A stretch of DNA of 64,000 nucleotides from Aequorivita todarodis (GCF_028561335.1 NZ_JAQQTG010000013.1:1-64000); one strand, 5' to 3'. Shown: positions 34,137 through 45,000, counted from the stretch's first letter. The notes: generated from the sequence alone by a model not told the origin. Numbers and translations: made by a program.

Positions 34137-35876
34137 TTAGTTTTTCAATACTTTATAAGTACCTATCTGTCCTTCAACGGTAACCTTCATAATGTAGGTT
34201 CCGGTTGTTAGACCAGAAATGTCAAGATCAGTAGTTGTAGCGCCAATTTTAGAGCTCAACACACTTTGACCCAACAAGTTATAGATAGTAACTGAATCTA
34301 TATTGTTTACAGATTTCAAAGAAAGCGCTCCGTTGGTTGGGTTTGGATAGTACACAAAACCTTCCAATGCGTTTTCAGAAACTCCAAGGATCTCTCCTTT
34401 TGCTGAAGTCCAAGCTACTTGGTCAGAGCCGCCGTTGAAAAGACCGATTACAGTTGAAGCACCGGTAAGCACATCAACTCTTCTCCATTGTCCTTGCAAT
34501 GCGCCACCGTCAAAAGCAGATAGGTAAACAAAACCAGGGTCGCCTTTAATGTATGTTCCACCTTGGCCATAGTTGGCATCAAAACCAAGTGGGCCTACAA
34601 TAGAAGCTGTACCGGTTCCAAGATCAACATAATAGAAGTTATCATCAACAATATCGTGGCTGTAACCATCACCATTTTCGTCTATCATTAAGGAGATAGC
34701 TCCGGTCATACCTGTTACCCCTACTGTAGTAGCGGTACCTGCACCAATATCAATAGTAGAAAGTGTAGAAGTGGCAAGGTTCGTAGAAATTGCATACAAA
34801 GTTCCGCTAACTGGATCAAATTCAGCACCGGCCCAAGATTCACCACCAGGAGCAGCAATGCTACCAAGTGAAGTATAAGCACCAGTTGCAAGATCTACAC
34901 TGTAGAAATCGTTGTCGTTGGCAAGTACATACGCAGTACCGTCATCATTCGGGTCAATGGCGCCAGCATTTTCAAAATTTGGATTTGTAATTGGAGAAAC
35001 TCCAACAGTAGCAAATGCAGCAGGATCTGCTGGATCAAAGCTTATCAAGCTCTCGGTAGAGTTATTAACACCAAATACAACGGCTGGATCGCCTCCGCCT
35101 CCGCCTGGCTCGTCATCACCAAGAACATTCCATACAAAACCTTGGCTCAAACCTAGGTCGAACAAAGGAGTAGGAACGTTTGCGCCACAATCAGGAGCCA
35201 TAATATAACTTGGTCCAGTTTCACCATCGTTGTTGCAGCCAAAACGCATAAAGTTTGTATCCGTTCCATCATCTACCAATACGAGCTCCATAACCATTGC
35301 CTCACCAGCAGGAATCATTGCCGAAAGAGGCAAGTTAATCATCGTCTCATAATCTGCGTTGGTTGCCATATAAACGGCAGTACCTTGAAGAGTCAAAGTT
35401 CCACCTGGAAAAGAACCAGGAGTTGTAGAATAGATATTAGCAGTTATGGGAAAACCAGATGGAGTTGAAATGGTTCCCATTGCAAATTCCACAGCAGTAA
35501 CTTCCAAACCGTTCATAATACCATAATCTCCCGGAAGATCAAAGGCTCGATAAACATTATTGTTTCGGAAGCTTGTTGGAGATGCGCAAGCAATCTCTGC
35601 GCCAGACTCAATTGTTTGTGTGTTACTTTGTGTGATAACAACCGGGGCTAAATTCTGGATCCCGTTGAAATGCACATTTAGCATACGTTGTTCTTGAGGA
35701 GTAAAATAAGAATTAACATCCCCTGCGACATCTCCAATATTCTGAAGTCTGGTTATCAAACTTTCAATTGTTACTGGGGTTTGTGTGCTAGTGTTAGTTC
35801 CTGTAAAAGAACTTTGCGCATTCATTAGGCCAATGGACCCAATAAATAAAGCTAATAGTAATGTAATTTTTTTCAT
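34137..35876 (-). CDS. T9SS-secreted protein A, beta-propeller-like
   Basis: 579 residues. Sec signal peptide 1-20 (ending MNAQ), an N-terminal segment with the motif LQNIG...YFTPQEQRML shared with protein D, a module of about 190 residues (about 65-250) shared with protein C, a PGGGGGDP linker, a module of about 220 residues (270-490) with repeats like LYAIS and FYSVDLATGAYTSLG shared with protein D, and a C-terminal type A sorting domain (about 505-579) with YYPNPTNG and TGTYIMKV. The sorting domain sends it through the T9SS to the surface or medium. Function unknown. It has its own promoter at 35919. Confidence 0.9.
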   Translation of the reverse strand: MKKITLLLALFIGSIGLMNAQSSFTGTNTSTQTPVTIESLITRLQNIGDVAGDVNSYFTPQEQRMLNVHFNGIQNLAPVVITQSNTQTIESGAEIACASPTSFRNNNVYRAFDLPGDYGIMNGLEVTAVEFAMGTISTPSGFPITANIYSTTPGSFPGGTLTLQGTAVYMATNADYETMINLPLSAMIPAGEAMVMELVLVDDGTDTNFMRFGCNNDGETGPSYIMAPDCGANVPTPLFDLGLSQGFVWNVLGDDEPGGGGGDPAVVFGVNNSTESLISFDPADPAAFATVGVSPITNPNFENAGAIDPNDDGTAYVLANDNDFYSVDLATGAYTSLGSIAAPGGESWAGAEFDPVSGTLYAISTNLATSTLSTIDIGAGTATTVGVTGMTGAISLMIDENGDGYSHDIVDDNFYYVDLGTGTASIVGPLGFDANYGQGGTYIKGDPGFVYLSAFDGGALQGQWRRVDVLTGASTVIGLFNGGSDQVAWTSAKGEILGVSENALEGFVYYPNPTNGALSLKSVNNIDSVTIYNLLGQSVLSSKIGATTTDLDISGLTTGTYIMKVTVEGQIGTYKVLKN

Positions 35877-35918
35877 AATAAGAGTTTAAATTAAAGGTTA
35901 ATTTTTTTATATGAAGGC

Positions 35919-35948
35919 TAAAGATATTCAAATAAAAATTGATTCCAA
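35919..35948 (-). promoter_or_regulatory. Promoter of T9SS gene A
   Basis: Minus strand: TTG (35948-35946), exactly 19 bases, then TATCTTTA (35926-35919), followed by G. A transcript from about 35912 has a leader of about 36 bases. The same layout precedes all four cargo genes. Confidence 0.7.
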
Positions 35949-35975
35949 AGAATAAGTTATAAATAAAGCAAAAAA

Positions 35976-36001
35976 GCCACCCACTTTCGCGGATGGCTTT
36001 T
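35976..36001 (-). terminator. Terminator of T9SS gene B
   Basis: GCCACCC (35976-35982) pairs with GGATGGC (35991-35997), followed by T run on the coding strand. Core identical to the one at 34092. Confidence 0.85.
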
Positions 36002-36020
36002 CGTACTCAATTGTGAAAGA

Positions 36021-37673
36021 TTAGTTTTTCAGAATCTTATAAGTACCTGTCTGTCCTTCAACTGTAACCTTCATTATATAGGTTCCTGTGGCTAAACTAG
36101 AAACGTCAAGATCAGAAGTGGTGGCGCCAATTGTAGAGCTCAACACGCTTTGACCCAGCAAGTTATAGATGGCTACTGAATCTATATTGTTTACAGATTT
36201 CAAAGAAAGCGTTCCACTGGTTGGGTTTGGATAGTAAGTGAAACCTCCAAGTGCGTTATCGGCAACACCCAATGGATCACAATCGCCTTCAAAATTATAA
36301 ACAAAATCGTCAGCACCTGTAGCAACTTGCCAAGTAGCTCCACCATCGGCTGAATAAACAGCAGGGTAACCTACAACACTTGCAGTTGTTATCTCCCAAT
36401 ATCCAGGACCTCCAGTACCAGCAGATGTGGTAACATATATGCTTACCCAATAGGTGGTTGGAAAAGCAGCTTGACCCGCTAAAGCAATTGGAGCAAGATC
36501 AAATACAACCTCTGTAACATCAAGAGAGGAAGCCGCTGGGAAATCCCCAAGCAATGTTTGTGAACTTGGAACAACAGCAGTTTGGGAAGCTATAACATTT
36601 CCTGGATCTGGAAGCCCTCCAAAATCATCAGCATATACAGTAATATCAGCAGATACAACTGTGTCGCCATCAGGCATTATAAAGTTGGCGGTCGCCTTGT
36701 TAAAGCTCATATTCTCTCCCATTGCTACGGTTAAATCAGCAGCTACATGCTGAGGGGTATCTACTGAAGAAGTATAACCGTTTTCAAAACCGTTTGATGC
36801 ATTGGATTCATTACAAGCAGTACCACCTCCAACAAGATCGCCATACATTACGAAAGGAAAACCTTGGGGAGTTAGCGAACCACTGTCTTCAACAGGAGCA
36901 TATACACCAGCATTGTTTTGAAGTGCGTTACCTGTAGTAGCATTTCCGGTAATTACAATTGGAGGAGCCCAAGGACCAGAAGATCCAGAACCTTCAAAAG
37001 AATACTCAATCCAGTAAGTACCAGGCGTTAATGAAAGACCCGGGGTAAGCGCAGTGGCTCTTTGAATTTCTCTTGAAGTATCGCCAGGCGCGCTCTCCAG
37101 TTGTCTAAAGGCATCGGTTGCAACTGCAGTATCAAGGACATCTGTAGTAAGATCGCCCCAAATTACGGTAGCACCACCACCACTTGGATCACCATCCCAA
37201 ACTTGAAGGTATAATGCATTGATAGATGGCGCAGAAGATCCTGTTTGGTAAGCAAAGACATCAATAGAAGTAATATCATAAGAATCTGTAAGCACTACAT
37301 CATCTGCAATACTAAATCCGTTAATAAATGAGGCACCAAAACCATATACGCCCATTCCTAAAGAAGCATCCTGTAAAAAGCTGATGTCTGGAGGACCTGC
37401 TACGTTAAAATAAGGTCCATTGTCATAAACCACTGCATCTGGAGATCGGAAATAATAGGTTCCCGTAAAAGGAACATTTAAATTAGTATAATCAACCTCG
37501 TTATTGGAAGTTACTCCTGTGGTTTCACCAACCGCTGTTACCGTAGAATTGTAATAAGCCGCAGGAAGTAGAACCGTTTGCGAATTTTGATCCGCAGGCG
37601 CATTCGTGGCTTTATTTTGGCTAAATCCAATAGCGCAAAAGCCCATAAAAATTAGCATTGTAATTTTTTTCAT
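36021..37673 (-). CDS. T9SS-secreted protein B
   Basis: 550 residues from the ATG at 37673 (signal peptide MKKITMLIFMGFCAIGFSQ). The first half (to about residue 270) has its own sequence, with SPDAVVYDNGPYFNVAGPPDISFLQ-like strands. Residues about 285-475 are a FENG module (NGFENGYTSSVDTPQHVAADLTV to NFEGDCDPLG) related to modules in proteins C and D. A type A sorting domain (about 477-550) ends in KILKN. The part 1-270 may bind a ligand, but no known domain is recognised. Transcribed alone; its promoter is at 37723. Confidence 0.88.
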   Translation of the reverse strand: MKKITMLIFMGFCAIGFSQNKATNAPADQNSQTVLLPAAYYNSTVTAVGETTGVTSNNEVDYTNLNVPFTGTYYFRSPDAVVYDNGPYFNVAGPPDISFLQDASLGMGVYGFGASFINGFSIADDVVLTDSYDITSIDVFAYQTGSSAPSINALYLQVWDGDPSGGGATVIWGDLTTDVLDTAVATDAFRQLESAPGDTSREIQRATALTPGLSLTPGTYWIEYSFEGSGSSGPWAPPIVITGNATTGNALQNNAGVYAPVEDSGSLTPQGFPFVMYGDLVGGGTACNESNASNGFENGYTSSVDTPQHVAADLTVAMGENMSFNKATANFIMPDGDTVVSADITVYADDFGGLPDPGNVIASQTAVVPSSQTLLGDFPAASSLDVTEVVFDLAPIALAGQAAFPTTYWVSIYVTTSAGTGGPGYWEITTASVVGYPAVYSADGGATWQVATGADDFVYNFEGDCDPLGVADNALGGFTYYPNPTSGTLSLKSVNNIDSVAIYNLLGQSVLSSTIGATTSDLDVSSLATGTYIMKVTVEGQTGTYKILKN

Positions 37674-37722
37674 AATAAAATTTGATTTAAAAGTTAATAT
37701 TAAAATCTTCACTATAGTAGGC

Positions 37723-37752
37723 TAAAGATATTCAAAAAACAATCTAAAACAA
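37723..37752 (-). promoter_or_regulatory. Promoter of T9SS gene B
   Basis: Minus strand TTG (37752-37750), exactly 19 bases with a T-tract, TATCTTTA (37730-37723), then G. Leader of about 43 bases to the ATG at 37673. Confidence 0.7.
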
Positions 37753-37801
37753 AACAAATAAACAAAATTTACAAAGCGTAACTTTATTTTTAATAAAAAA
37801 A

Positions 37802-37823
37802 GCCGCCCACGAATTTGGGCGGC
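37802..37823 (-). terminator. Terminator of T9SS gene C
   Basis: GCCGCCCA (37802-37809) pairs perfectly with TGGGCGGC (37816-37823), then a T-rich stretch on the coding strand. Confidence 0.85.
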
Positions 37824-37848
37824 TTTAGTTAAAATTAAAAATATAGAA

Positions 37849-40800
37849 TTATTGTTTCAACACTTTGTAAGTACCTGTCTTACCGTTTACGGTAACCTTC
37901 ATCAAGTAGGTTCCAGCGCTAAGACCTGTAATATCTACCTGTGAAGCCGTTGCATTCACGCGGTTGTCGATCACTACTTGGCCCAAAAGGTTGTATAGCG
38001 ATACGTGCTCGATGTTATCAACACTGTTTAGGTTCAGGATACCGTTGGTTGGGTTCGGGTAATAACTGAAACCGGCAATGGTATTGTCTGAAACTCCAAG
38101 ATTGGTACCGTCTATTACGATATCGGTAATGGCTCCCGTGTTCATCACAAACACATAGTATGCCTGGCCGCCCAATGTGAATATAGAGGCCGATGTGCCA
38201 GGGGCACACTGGTTGGTCTGTTGTGGAACAAGGGTAAGGTCTGTTTCCACAGCATTCTCATTAGGTGCGGTATAGAAGGTTACCGAGCTGGCTCCGCCAG
38301 GGGTAACGATCGTCGCGTTTGCGGTACCGTCTCCGGCAGGAACAAAGTTGTACCAAACACCTCTGGCTCCGGTAAGATCACAGTTCACAGGATTACCATT
38401 TTCCAGAGTAGCCGCAGGCATTGCTACAGCGGGATCAGTATAAGGGAATCCAATTTCATCAACATCTATCGAGTTTACGATCATATCGTTCGGCGGAGGT
38501 GTTGGAGTACAGGTAACGTCCAAAGTGAAGTTACCGGTAGCACCACCAAAGCTGTGGATAAGAATGTAGTACTGTGTGTTCCCATCACTCGCAAAAGTGA
38601 CCTCGGACTGAAGTCCACAGGCATCATCGTTTCCGTCCACACAAACAAGTGCTGCGCAGGTTCCGCTATAAACCGAAATCTTAGAATCGAAATCCGTTCC
38701 GTTACACAAGGACAAGGTAATATCACCTGGAAGACCACTGTTGTCGTTCAGGGAATACCAAACTCCGGGAGAGGTAATTGCTGGACCACAAGCAGGTGCG
38801 CTGGAATCAATGGTGGCGTCAACTGTAGATCCAGTAACCGAACTACCGCAGCTTACCGCTATGGCACCGCTACAATCATCGTTTGGCAATGGATCCTCAC
38901 AAGTTACATCAAGACTAAAGTTACCAGAAGCACTACCAAATCCTTCTACCATTATATAATAGGTAGAGGTACCATCGGAAGTAAAACTCACCTCAGATTG
39001 AAGACCACAAGAGTCATCGTTGAAAGCTAGCTCATTTAGAAGGTCGCAATCGTCAAATACGCGAAGCGCAGAGTCATAGTCGGTTCCGCCACCGCAAAGT
39101 GAAATGGTAACCAACTGTGGAGCACCGCTGCCGGTGAATTTATAGAATACGTCTGGAGCAGGGTTTCCGCCAGAATCAGTAGCAGTCAAAGTCTCGCCTA
39201 CTACACTGTCGCCACAAGCAAGGGCTATCGCGCCAGCGCAATCGTCATAGGTGCTACCACCGCCGATTGGCGAACAAGTACCATCAAAGGAGTAAACACC
39301 TTCCAGTGTTCCGTCAATCACAAATCCTCCGCCAAGTCCATCGTCATAGGCTTCACCGAATCCAATAAGACCAGCAGTAGAGTTTTCCCAGAAAGTATTG
39401 CTTCCATCGGTTGGCTCAAGCGATAGGCCGATCCAATAGGTAGTAGCCGCACCGGATTGCCCAGGAAGGTTCACGTCGGTTATATCAAGTTCTACGCTCC
39501 ATACGTCAAAACCAAAATTAGTTCCAATAACAACTTGGGAGTCTGGAACCAGGTTCGTTTGGGAGGTTAAAAGTGCGCCAGGCGCGCCAGAACCGTTATC
39601 CTCATAGATGAAAACATCTACGTTATCAGCATTTACGCCAGAACCAGTGGCCCCAATAAAGGCAGAGAAGGTAATGGACTCCAATAGCATGTCTTCACCG
39701 TCAACAACAGTTATGTCGTTGGCAACAATTCGGCCAAGGTTTTTAGTGAAACTCTTTCCGTTTTCAAGGCCGTTGCTCGGGCCGGTTGTAGCACAAGGGC
39801 TTCCACCACCGCCGATTGGCGAACAAGTACCATCAAAGGAATAAACACCTTCCAGTGTTCCGTCAATCACAAATCCTCCGCCAAGTCCATCGTCATAGGC
39901 TTCACCATATCCAATAAGACCAGCAGTAGAGTTTTCCCAGAAAGTATTGCTTCCATCGGTTGGCTCAAGCGATAGCCCGATCCAATAGGTAGTAGCCGCA
40001 CCCGATTGCCCAGGAAGGTTCACGTCGGTTATATCAAGTTCTACGCTCCATACGTCAAAACCAAAATTAGTTCCAATAACAACTTGGGAGTCTGGAACCA
40101 GGCTCGTTTGGGAGGTTAAAAGAGCGCCAGGCGCGCCAGAACCATTGTCCTCATAGATGAAAACATCTACGTTATCAGCATTTACGCCAGAACCAGTGGC
40201 CCCAATAAAGGCAGAGAAGGTAATGGACTCCAATAGCATGTCTTCACCGTCAACAACAGTTATGTCGTTGGCAACAATTCGGCCAAGGTTTTTAGTGAAA
40301 CTCTTTCCGTTCTCAAAGCCATTGCTTGGTCCTGTTGTGGCGCAAGGGCCACCAGTACCACCGCCGCCAATAGTAACATTCATGGAGTAATCCTCGGCTT
40401 GACCAAAACCTGTTGCCAAGCAAGGATCTAAATAATTGGTCATGCCAAATTGCTTTTTAACTCTCATTCTGGTGGTTCCAGCCATTGCTCCAGCAGGAAC
40501 ATCAATGGTTCCGTTGGATTGCTGGCCATCAGTACCTGTGGAATTGATAAGAAGATCAGTTATTTCATATACTTCTCCTGCATCGTTTAAAATTCCGTTT
40601 TGGTTCCAGTCTATAAATACAACAAAGCGGTTTGTAAAATTTCCGTCTGTATTTCCCTCTAAGGCAATAGGGTAGCTCATTCCAGCTTCCATATCACCAC
40701 TGATAGCGGTAAAATCTTCGTGATCGGGTGTACCGTTTACCGTAGCATCTGTTACATTGCTTATTCCGGCAACTTCTACCAAGGTAATGGGTTCAACATT

Positions 40801-41790
40801 TGAAGTGAAATCAAGCGGTCCACAGTAAGGATCTGGGAAAGGCCCGCCGCCGCCAGCTTCTTCTCCAACAATATTCATGACCATATGCTGATTCGGAAAT
40901 CCGATTGCAGCAAGATCTGTAGGAGTGCTTATAGAACAAGCAGCAGACATGATCCAAGATACTCCAGTTTGGCCATCAGCATTGGAGCCAGGGAACCACG
41001 AGGCAGTGGCGCCAGCGTTTATCTTAAGCTCGTAAATCATAATTGACCCTGCAGGAATGGTTGCAGTAATTGGAACTGAAACCACATTTCCGGCATCAGC
41101 CACGTTTGAAACATAATTAGCTGTTCCCTGAAGGGTGGCAGAGCCCGGATATCCGCCAGGAAAGGCAGTTGTTGTAGAATAGATATTTATGGTCAAATTG
41201 GTTGGACCCGAAACAGCTTCTACAGCAAATTCAGCACTGCTTACATTGAAGGCATCCGTGATACCAAAATCAGCTGCTAAATCAAAATCCCTGAAAAAAC
41301 TGTTTTCATCAGGAATACCCCCTGCATTACATGTTACAGAATTACCCGCAACAATATTTTGGGTAACACTGTGAGTAATAGTTACCGGAGCCATATTATT
41401 GTAATATGAAACAGGGTGCATATTTCTAGATGCAGTTCCCGGAGGGGGACCTATTACTGTCCTTAGTGAATTATTGGAAGCGCTTAAAGACATTGGCCCG
41501 GACAAATTTCTTTGCACAGGAGCAACATCGTCAAGAGAAGTAGCAGAACGACCTTCAGAAGTACCCTGATAAATAGTTTGCTGCTTTTGGTAAACAACAG
41601 GGTTATTCTCCCCTTGTTTCATTTTGGTAATCTCAGACGGGCTGTCCGAAATGTTTGAAGTAACAACAGCCTTTTTCTTTTGCTGCTGATTGTAATAAAT
41701 AGGGTTGTTTACCCCCATCGATTTTGCTTCATGCTGACTATACCCTAAGGCACAGACCATGAACAAAATTACCATAGTAATTCTTTTCAT
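37849..41790 (-). CDS. T9SS-secreted multidomain protein C
   Basis: 1,313 residues. Signal peptide 1-18, low-complexity linker, a module (about 130-310) shared with protein A, a GEVED-like domain (about 325-475; NRFVVFIDWNQNGILNDAGEV), then two 183-residue FENG modules in tandem (see 39261), two PPC-like beta domains with CSGAIAVSCG and FNDDSCGLQSEV, a module of about 130 residues, and a type A sorting domain ending in KVLKQ. Gly-rich linkers (GGGG) separate the modules. The last about 145 residues are almost identical to protein D. Probably a surface adhesin or matrix protein; no enzyme site is seen. Confidence 0.9.
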   Translation of the reverse strand: MKRITMVILFMVCALGYSQHEAKSMGVNNPIYYNQQQKKKAVVTSNISDSPSEITKMKQGENNPVVYQKQQTIYQGTSEGRSATSLDDVAPVQRNLSGPMSLSASNNSLRTVIGPPPGTASRNMHPVSYYNNMAPVTITHSVTQNIVAGNSVTCNAGGIPDENSFFRDFDLAADFGITDAFNVSSAEFAVEAVSGPTNLTINIYSTTTAFPGGYPGSATLQGTANYVSNVADAGNVVSVPITATIPAGSIMIYELKINAGATASWFPGSNADGQTGVSWIMSAACSISTPTDLAAIGFPNQHMVMNIVGEEAGGGGPFPDPYCGPLDFTSNVEPITLVEVAGISNVTDATVNGTPDHEDFTAISGDMEAGMSYPIALEGNTDGNFTNRFVVFIDWNQNGILNDAGEVYEITDLLINSTGTDGQQSNGTIDVPAGAMAGTTRMRVKKQFGMTNYLDPCLATGFGQAEDYSMNVTIGGGGTGGPCATTGPSNGFENGKSFTKNLGRIVANDITVVDGEDMLLESITFSAFIGATGSGVNADNVDVFIYEDNGSGAPGALLTSQTSLVPDSQVVIGTNFGFDVWSVELDITDVNLPGQSGAATTYWIGLSLEPTDGSNTFWENSTAGLIGYGEAYDDGLGGGFVIDGTLEGVYSFDGTCSPIGGGGSPCATTGPSNGLENGKSFTKNLGRIVANDITVVDGEDMLLESITFSAFIGATGSGVNADNVDVFIYEDNGSGAPGALLTSQTNLVPDSQVVIGTNFGFDVWSVELDITDVNLPGQSGAATTYWIGLSLEPTDGSNTFWENSTAGLIGFGEAYDDGLGGGFVIDGTLEGVYSFDGTCSPIGGGSTYDDCAGAIALACGDSVVGETLTATDSGGNPAPDVFYKFTGSGAPQLVTISLCGGGTDYDSALRVFDDCDLLNELAFNDDSCGLQSEVSFTSDGTSTYYIMVEGFGSASGNFSLDVTCEDPLPNDDCSGAIAVSCGSSVTGSTVDATIDSSAPACGPAITSPGVWYSLNDNSGLPGDITLSLCNGTDFDSKISVYSGTCAALVCVDGNDDACGLQSEVTFASDGNTQYYILIHSFGGATGNFTLDVTCTPTPPPNDMIVNSIDVDEIGFPYTDPAVAMPAATLENGNPVNCDLTGARGVWYNFVPAGDGTANATIVTPGGASSVTFYTAPNENAVETDLTLVPQQTNQCAPGTSASIFTLGGQAYYVFVMNTGAITDIVIDGTNLGVSDNTIAGFSYYPNPTNGILNLNSVDNIEHVSLYNLLGQVVIDNRVNATASQVDITGLSAGTYLMKVTVNGKTGTYKVLKQ
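38075..38388. repeat. 314-bp perfect tract shared with gene D (copy 1)
   Basis: Identical, base for base, to 42295-42608 (offset 4,220). It is bounded by single differences at 38074 and 38389. The wider region 37957-38388 has only two differences by eye. It encodes the start of the shared C-terminal part and the sorting domain. Confidence 0.95.
39261..40358. repeat. 549-bp tandem duplication inside gene C
   Basis: Copy 1 is 39261-39809 and copy 2 is 39810-40358, a 549-base (183-codon) offset. Over the first 500 bases I count about nine differences; the last 45 bases diverge more. Two encoded FENG modules differ at few residues (for example Phe/Tyr in GLIGxGEAYDD). This indicates a recent duplication. 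Confidence 0.95.
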
Positions 41791-41829
41791 AATTAAATCT
41801 AGTTTAGTTAGTAAATGATTTTAAAAGTC

Positions 41830-41859
41830 TAAAGCTATTCTAAAAAAATCATATTTCAA
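41830..41859 (-). promoter_or_regulatory. Promoter of T9SS gene C
   Basis: Minus strand TTG (41859-41857), exactly 19 bases with a T-tract, TAGCTTTA (41837-41830), then G. Leader of about 33 bases. Confidence 0.7.
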
Positions 41860-42017
41860 AGGTTTTGACTATAAGATTGTTAAGTCTTTTAAAAATAAGA
41901 ATGAATCGGGATACTTGCAGAAATGATAGAAAGGCATTTTCCGTATCGCTTTTTCTTAAGCAAATTTGAAATCAAAGAAAATGGTTCCGAAATCTTTTGG
42001 GCAAGTGCCAAAAAAAA

Positions 42018-42044
42018 GAACCACCCGCAAAAAGCGGGCGGTTC
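42018..42044 (-). terminator. Terminator of T9SS gene D
   Basis: GAACCACCCGC (42018-42028) pairs with GCGGGCGGTTC (42034-42044) with one mismatch around A5. Confidence 0.8.
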
Positions 42045-42068
42045 TACTAAAGATTAAAGGTTTAAAAA

Positions 42069-45000
42069 TTATTGTTTCAGTATTCTATAAGTACCTATCT
42101 GACCATTCACGGACACCTTCATTAAATAAGTGCCTGTGCTAAGCCCAGAAATATCAACCTGTGAAGTTGTTGCGTTCACGCGGTTGTCGATCACTACTTG
42201 GCCCAAAAGGTTGTACAGCGATACGTGCTCGATGTTATCAACACTGTTTAGGTTCAGGATACCGTTGGTTGGGTTCGGGTAATAACTGAAACCTGCAATG
42301 GTATTGTCTGAAACTCCAAGATTGGTACCGTCTATTACGATATCGGTAATGGCTCCCGTGTTCATCACAAACACATAGTATGCCTGGCCGCCCAATGTGA
42401 ATATAGAGGCCGATGTGCCAGGGGCACACTGGTTGGTCTGTTGTGGAACAAGGGTAAGGTCTGTTTCCACAGCATTCTCATTAGGTGCGGTATAGAAGGT
42501 TACCGAGCTGGCTCCGCCAGGGGTAACGATCGTCGCGTTTGCGGTACCGTCTCCGGCAGGAACAAAGTTGTACCAAACACCTCTGGCTCCGGTAAGATCA
42601 CAGTTCACGGGATTACCATTTTCCAGCGTAGCTGCAGGCATATGTACTGCAGGGTCAGTATAAGGGAATCCTATTTCATCAACATCTATCGAGTTCACGA
42701 TCATGTCGTTTGGCGGAGGCGATAGTGCACAAGTAACATCTGCTTCCCATCCAGATTGCGGAACGGACGCGTCACTCATAAACACGAAAGTCAACGCCCC
42801 ACTTGGATCGGTTGAAACAAATGGACCAGGTATGCTGGTACCATAATATCCACCAGGAGGAAATCCACTATTGGTCGCTGGGTTTCCACTTGATATGATT
42901 GGGAAACTTGCATCTGGACCATCGTACACATATAGTGCGTCCCAGGTAGCTTCTACTTCAAAGGCTGTGAAAGTTACCGTTACAACTTCGCCCGCATTTT
43001 CCGGGGTTATTATAGTTGTAACATTTTCACTGTTTTGATAATCTCCATTTGGACCACCAGTGTCATAGAACTTACCGCCACAAGCCGGAGGAGTCGCAAA
43101 ATTAACCGGACCGGCAAGTTGACTCAATCCATCTGAATCACAATCTGCAACCACATAGAAATCATAACTAAAACCGCCTCCTAAGCCAGTTGCAGTCGCA
43201 GATGTTGTACCTGCAGGAACTGTGCCTGTTGCAACCGGTGGATCAGAAATTGGGTTAGCTCCTTGGTCAAAAACATACCAAATGTAACCGTTGCTGGCGT
43301 TTGGCTCAACATTCCAAGAAAGATCGGCAGTAGTTGGTGTAATGTTTGAAACCATAAGGTTTGTGGGTTCAGGACATGCTGGTGGAGGAAGTGTTTCCCC
43401 TATTGAAACCCAAGCTACTTGAGTTGTTGCAGCAGTAGTAACGATTGGACCAATTAAGGTAGTCGCTCCTGTAGCGGTATCAACTGAACGCCATTCCGCA
43501 GCAAATGAACCATTGTTAAAAGCAGCCATATATACGGTATCCGTAAGCGCATCGTAGCACATACCTTGTCCAAAATTGGCGTCAAAACCAATGTTTCCTA
43601 TCATTGTGGTAGCCCCTGTAGCCATATCGATACTATAAAGGTTATCGTCCACCAAATCATAGGTATATCCAACACCTGCACCATCAATAGCAAGAGCAAT
43701 TGGAAGCGCACCACCAGCAAGACCCAATGGTCCTACCAATGTAGCAGATACTCCAATTGGATCAATAGTATAGAGGTCTGTTAGCGATATAGCGTATAAG
43801 ATACCCGAAGCTTGGTCATATTCCATTCCGAGCCATTCTCCGCTTATGGTACCTAAGGAAGTATAGAACCCTGAGGCAACATCAAAACTATAGAAAGCTC
43901 CCGTATTGTCAAGCACATAACCTGTTGTTGGGTTTGCGGGATCAATGGCCCCAGCATTTTCAAAGTTTACGGTAACCGGTGAATCACCAAATACCTCAAC
44001 GGTTGATGGATCTGATACTGGGAAACCAATTAGTTCCAGGTTACTATTGTTCACTCCATAAGCAGTATCTAATGTACCGCCGCCGCCAATCGGCTCGCAT
44101 TCGCCTTCAAGGTTGTAAACAATATCGTTTCCTGCTATCGCAATCCACGTTACTCCCGTATCCGGTGAAAAATATGCTTCATATCCCTCAATAGTTGCAG
44201 TAGTGGAACTTATATAACCACTTCCAGCCGTAACATTAACCGTAAAGACAACCCAATAAGTGGTCTCTACGCCAGCTTGTCCGGCAAGCATTTCCGGAGC
44301 AATATCAAATACAACTTCTGAAATGTCAAAACCAAAATTATTGCCTATAACGGTCTGGGAAGTAGGCACCACAGCAGCTTGGGTTGTTAAAATAGCGCCA
44401 GGGGCACCGGCAGCATCACTATAGAAAGCGATATCCGATGAAATAACTGTCTCACCCGGATCCATCCAAATATCTACAGTTGCAGTGTTCAACGTGAAAT
44501 CGATATCTGCTGGAACAGTAACGTCAAATGCAATTCGCTGTGCTTGATCAGAAGAAGTGGTATAACCGTTTTCAAATCCATTCTCAGGATTGTCTTGGCT
44601 ACAGGCTGAACCGCCACCACCGCCGCCAGAACATTCTCCAAAGGCAAGCATTCCAATTCCCTCAATGTTGGCACCGGTTAAATCTTCCAACTCAACGCTT
44701 ACGATGGTTTCAGAAGCAATATAACCCCAGAAAGATTCTGGGATGGTAGAAGTAACTGTCTGTGTATCGATTAATCCCCCAGTACCAAAAATTCGTATTT
44801 CAACAGGGCCAGTGCCCAATAAGGTAATAAGGTCGAAACCAAATGAATTTACATCGTTGTTCGGGAAGTTGATTATCGTGTAATCCACAAATGTATTGGA
44901 ACCAACAATTGGCACTGTATTTCCAAATCCATCAGATGGATCTACGTAAACGGTTTGGCCACCGGCAGAATTGTTTGCCGTAATCTCAATACCGGGCAAA

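Noticed and set aside
38221-39030. Plus-strand open frame of 269 codons opposite T9SS gene C
   Set aside because: It is antisense to a well-supported secreted protein, its composition is the mirror of Gly/Thr/Asp-rich coding sequence, and a near-identical start recurs at 42441 only because the sense genes share DNA.
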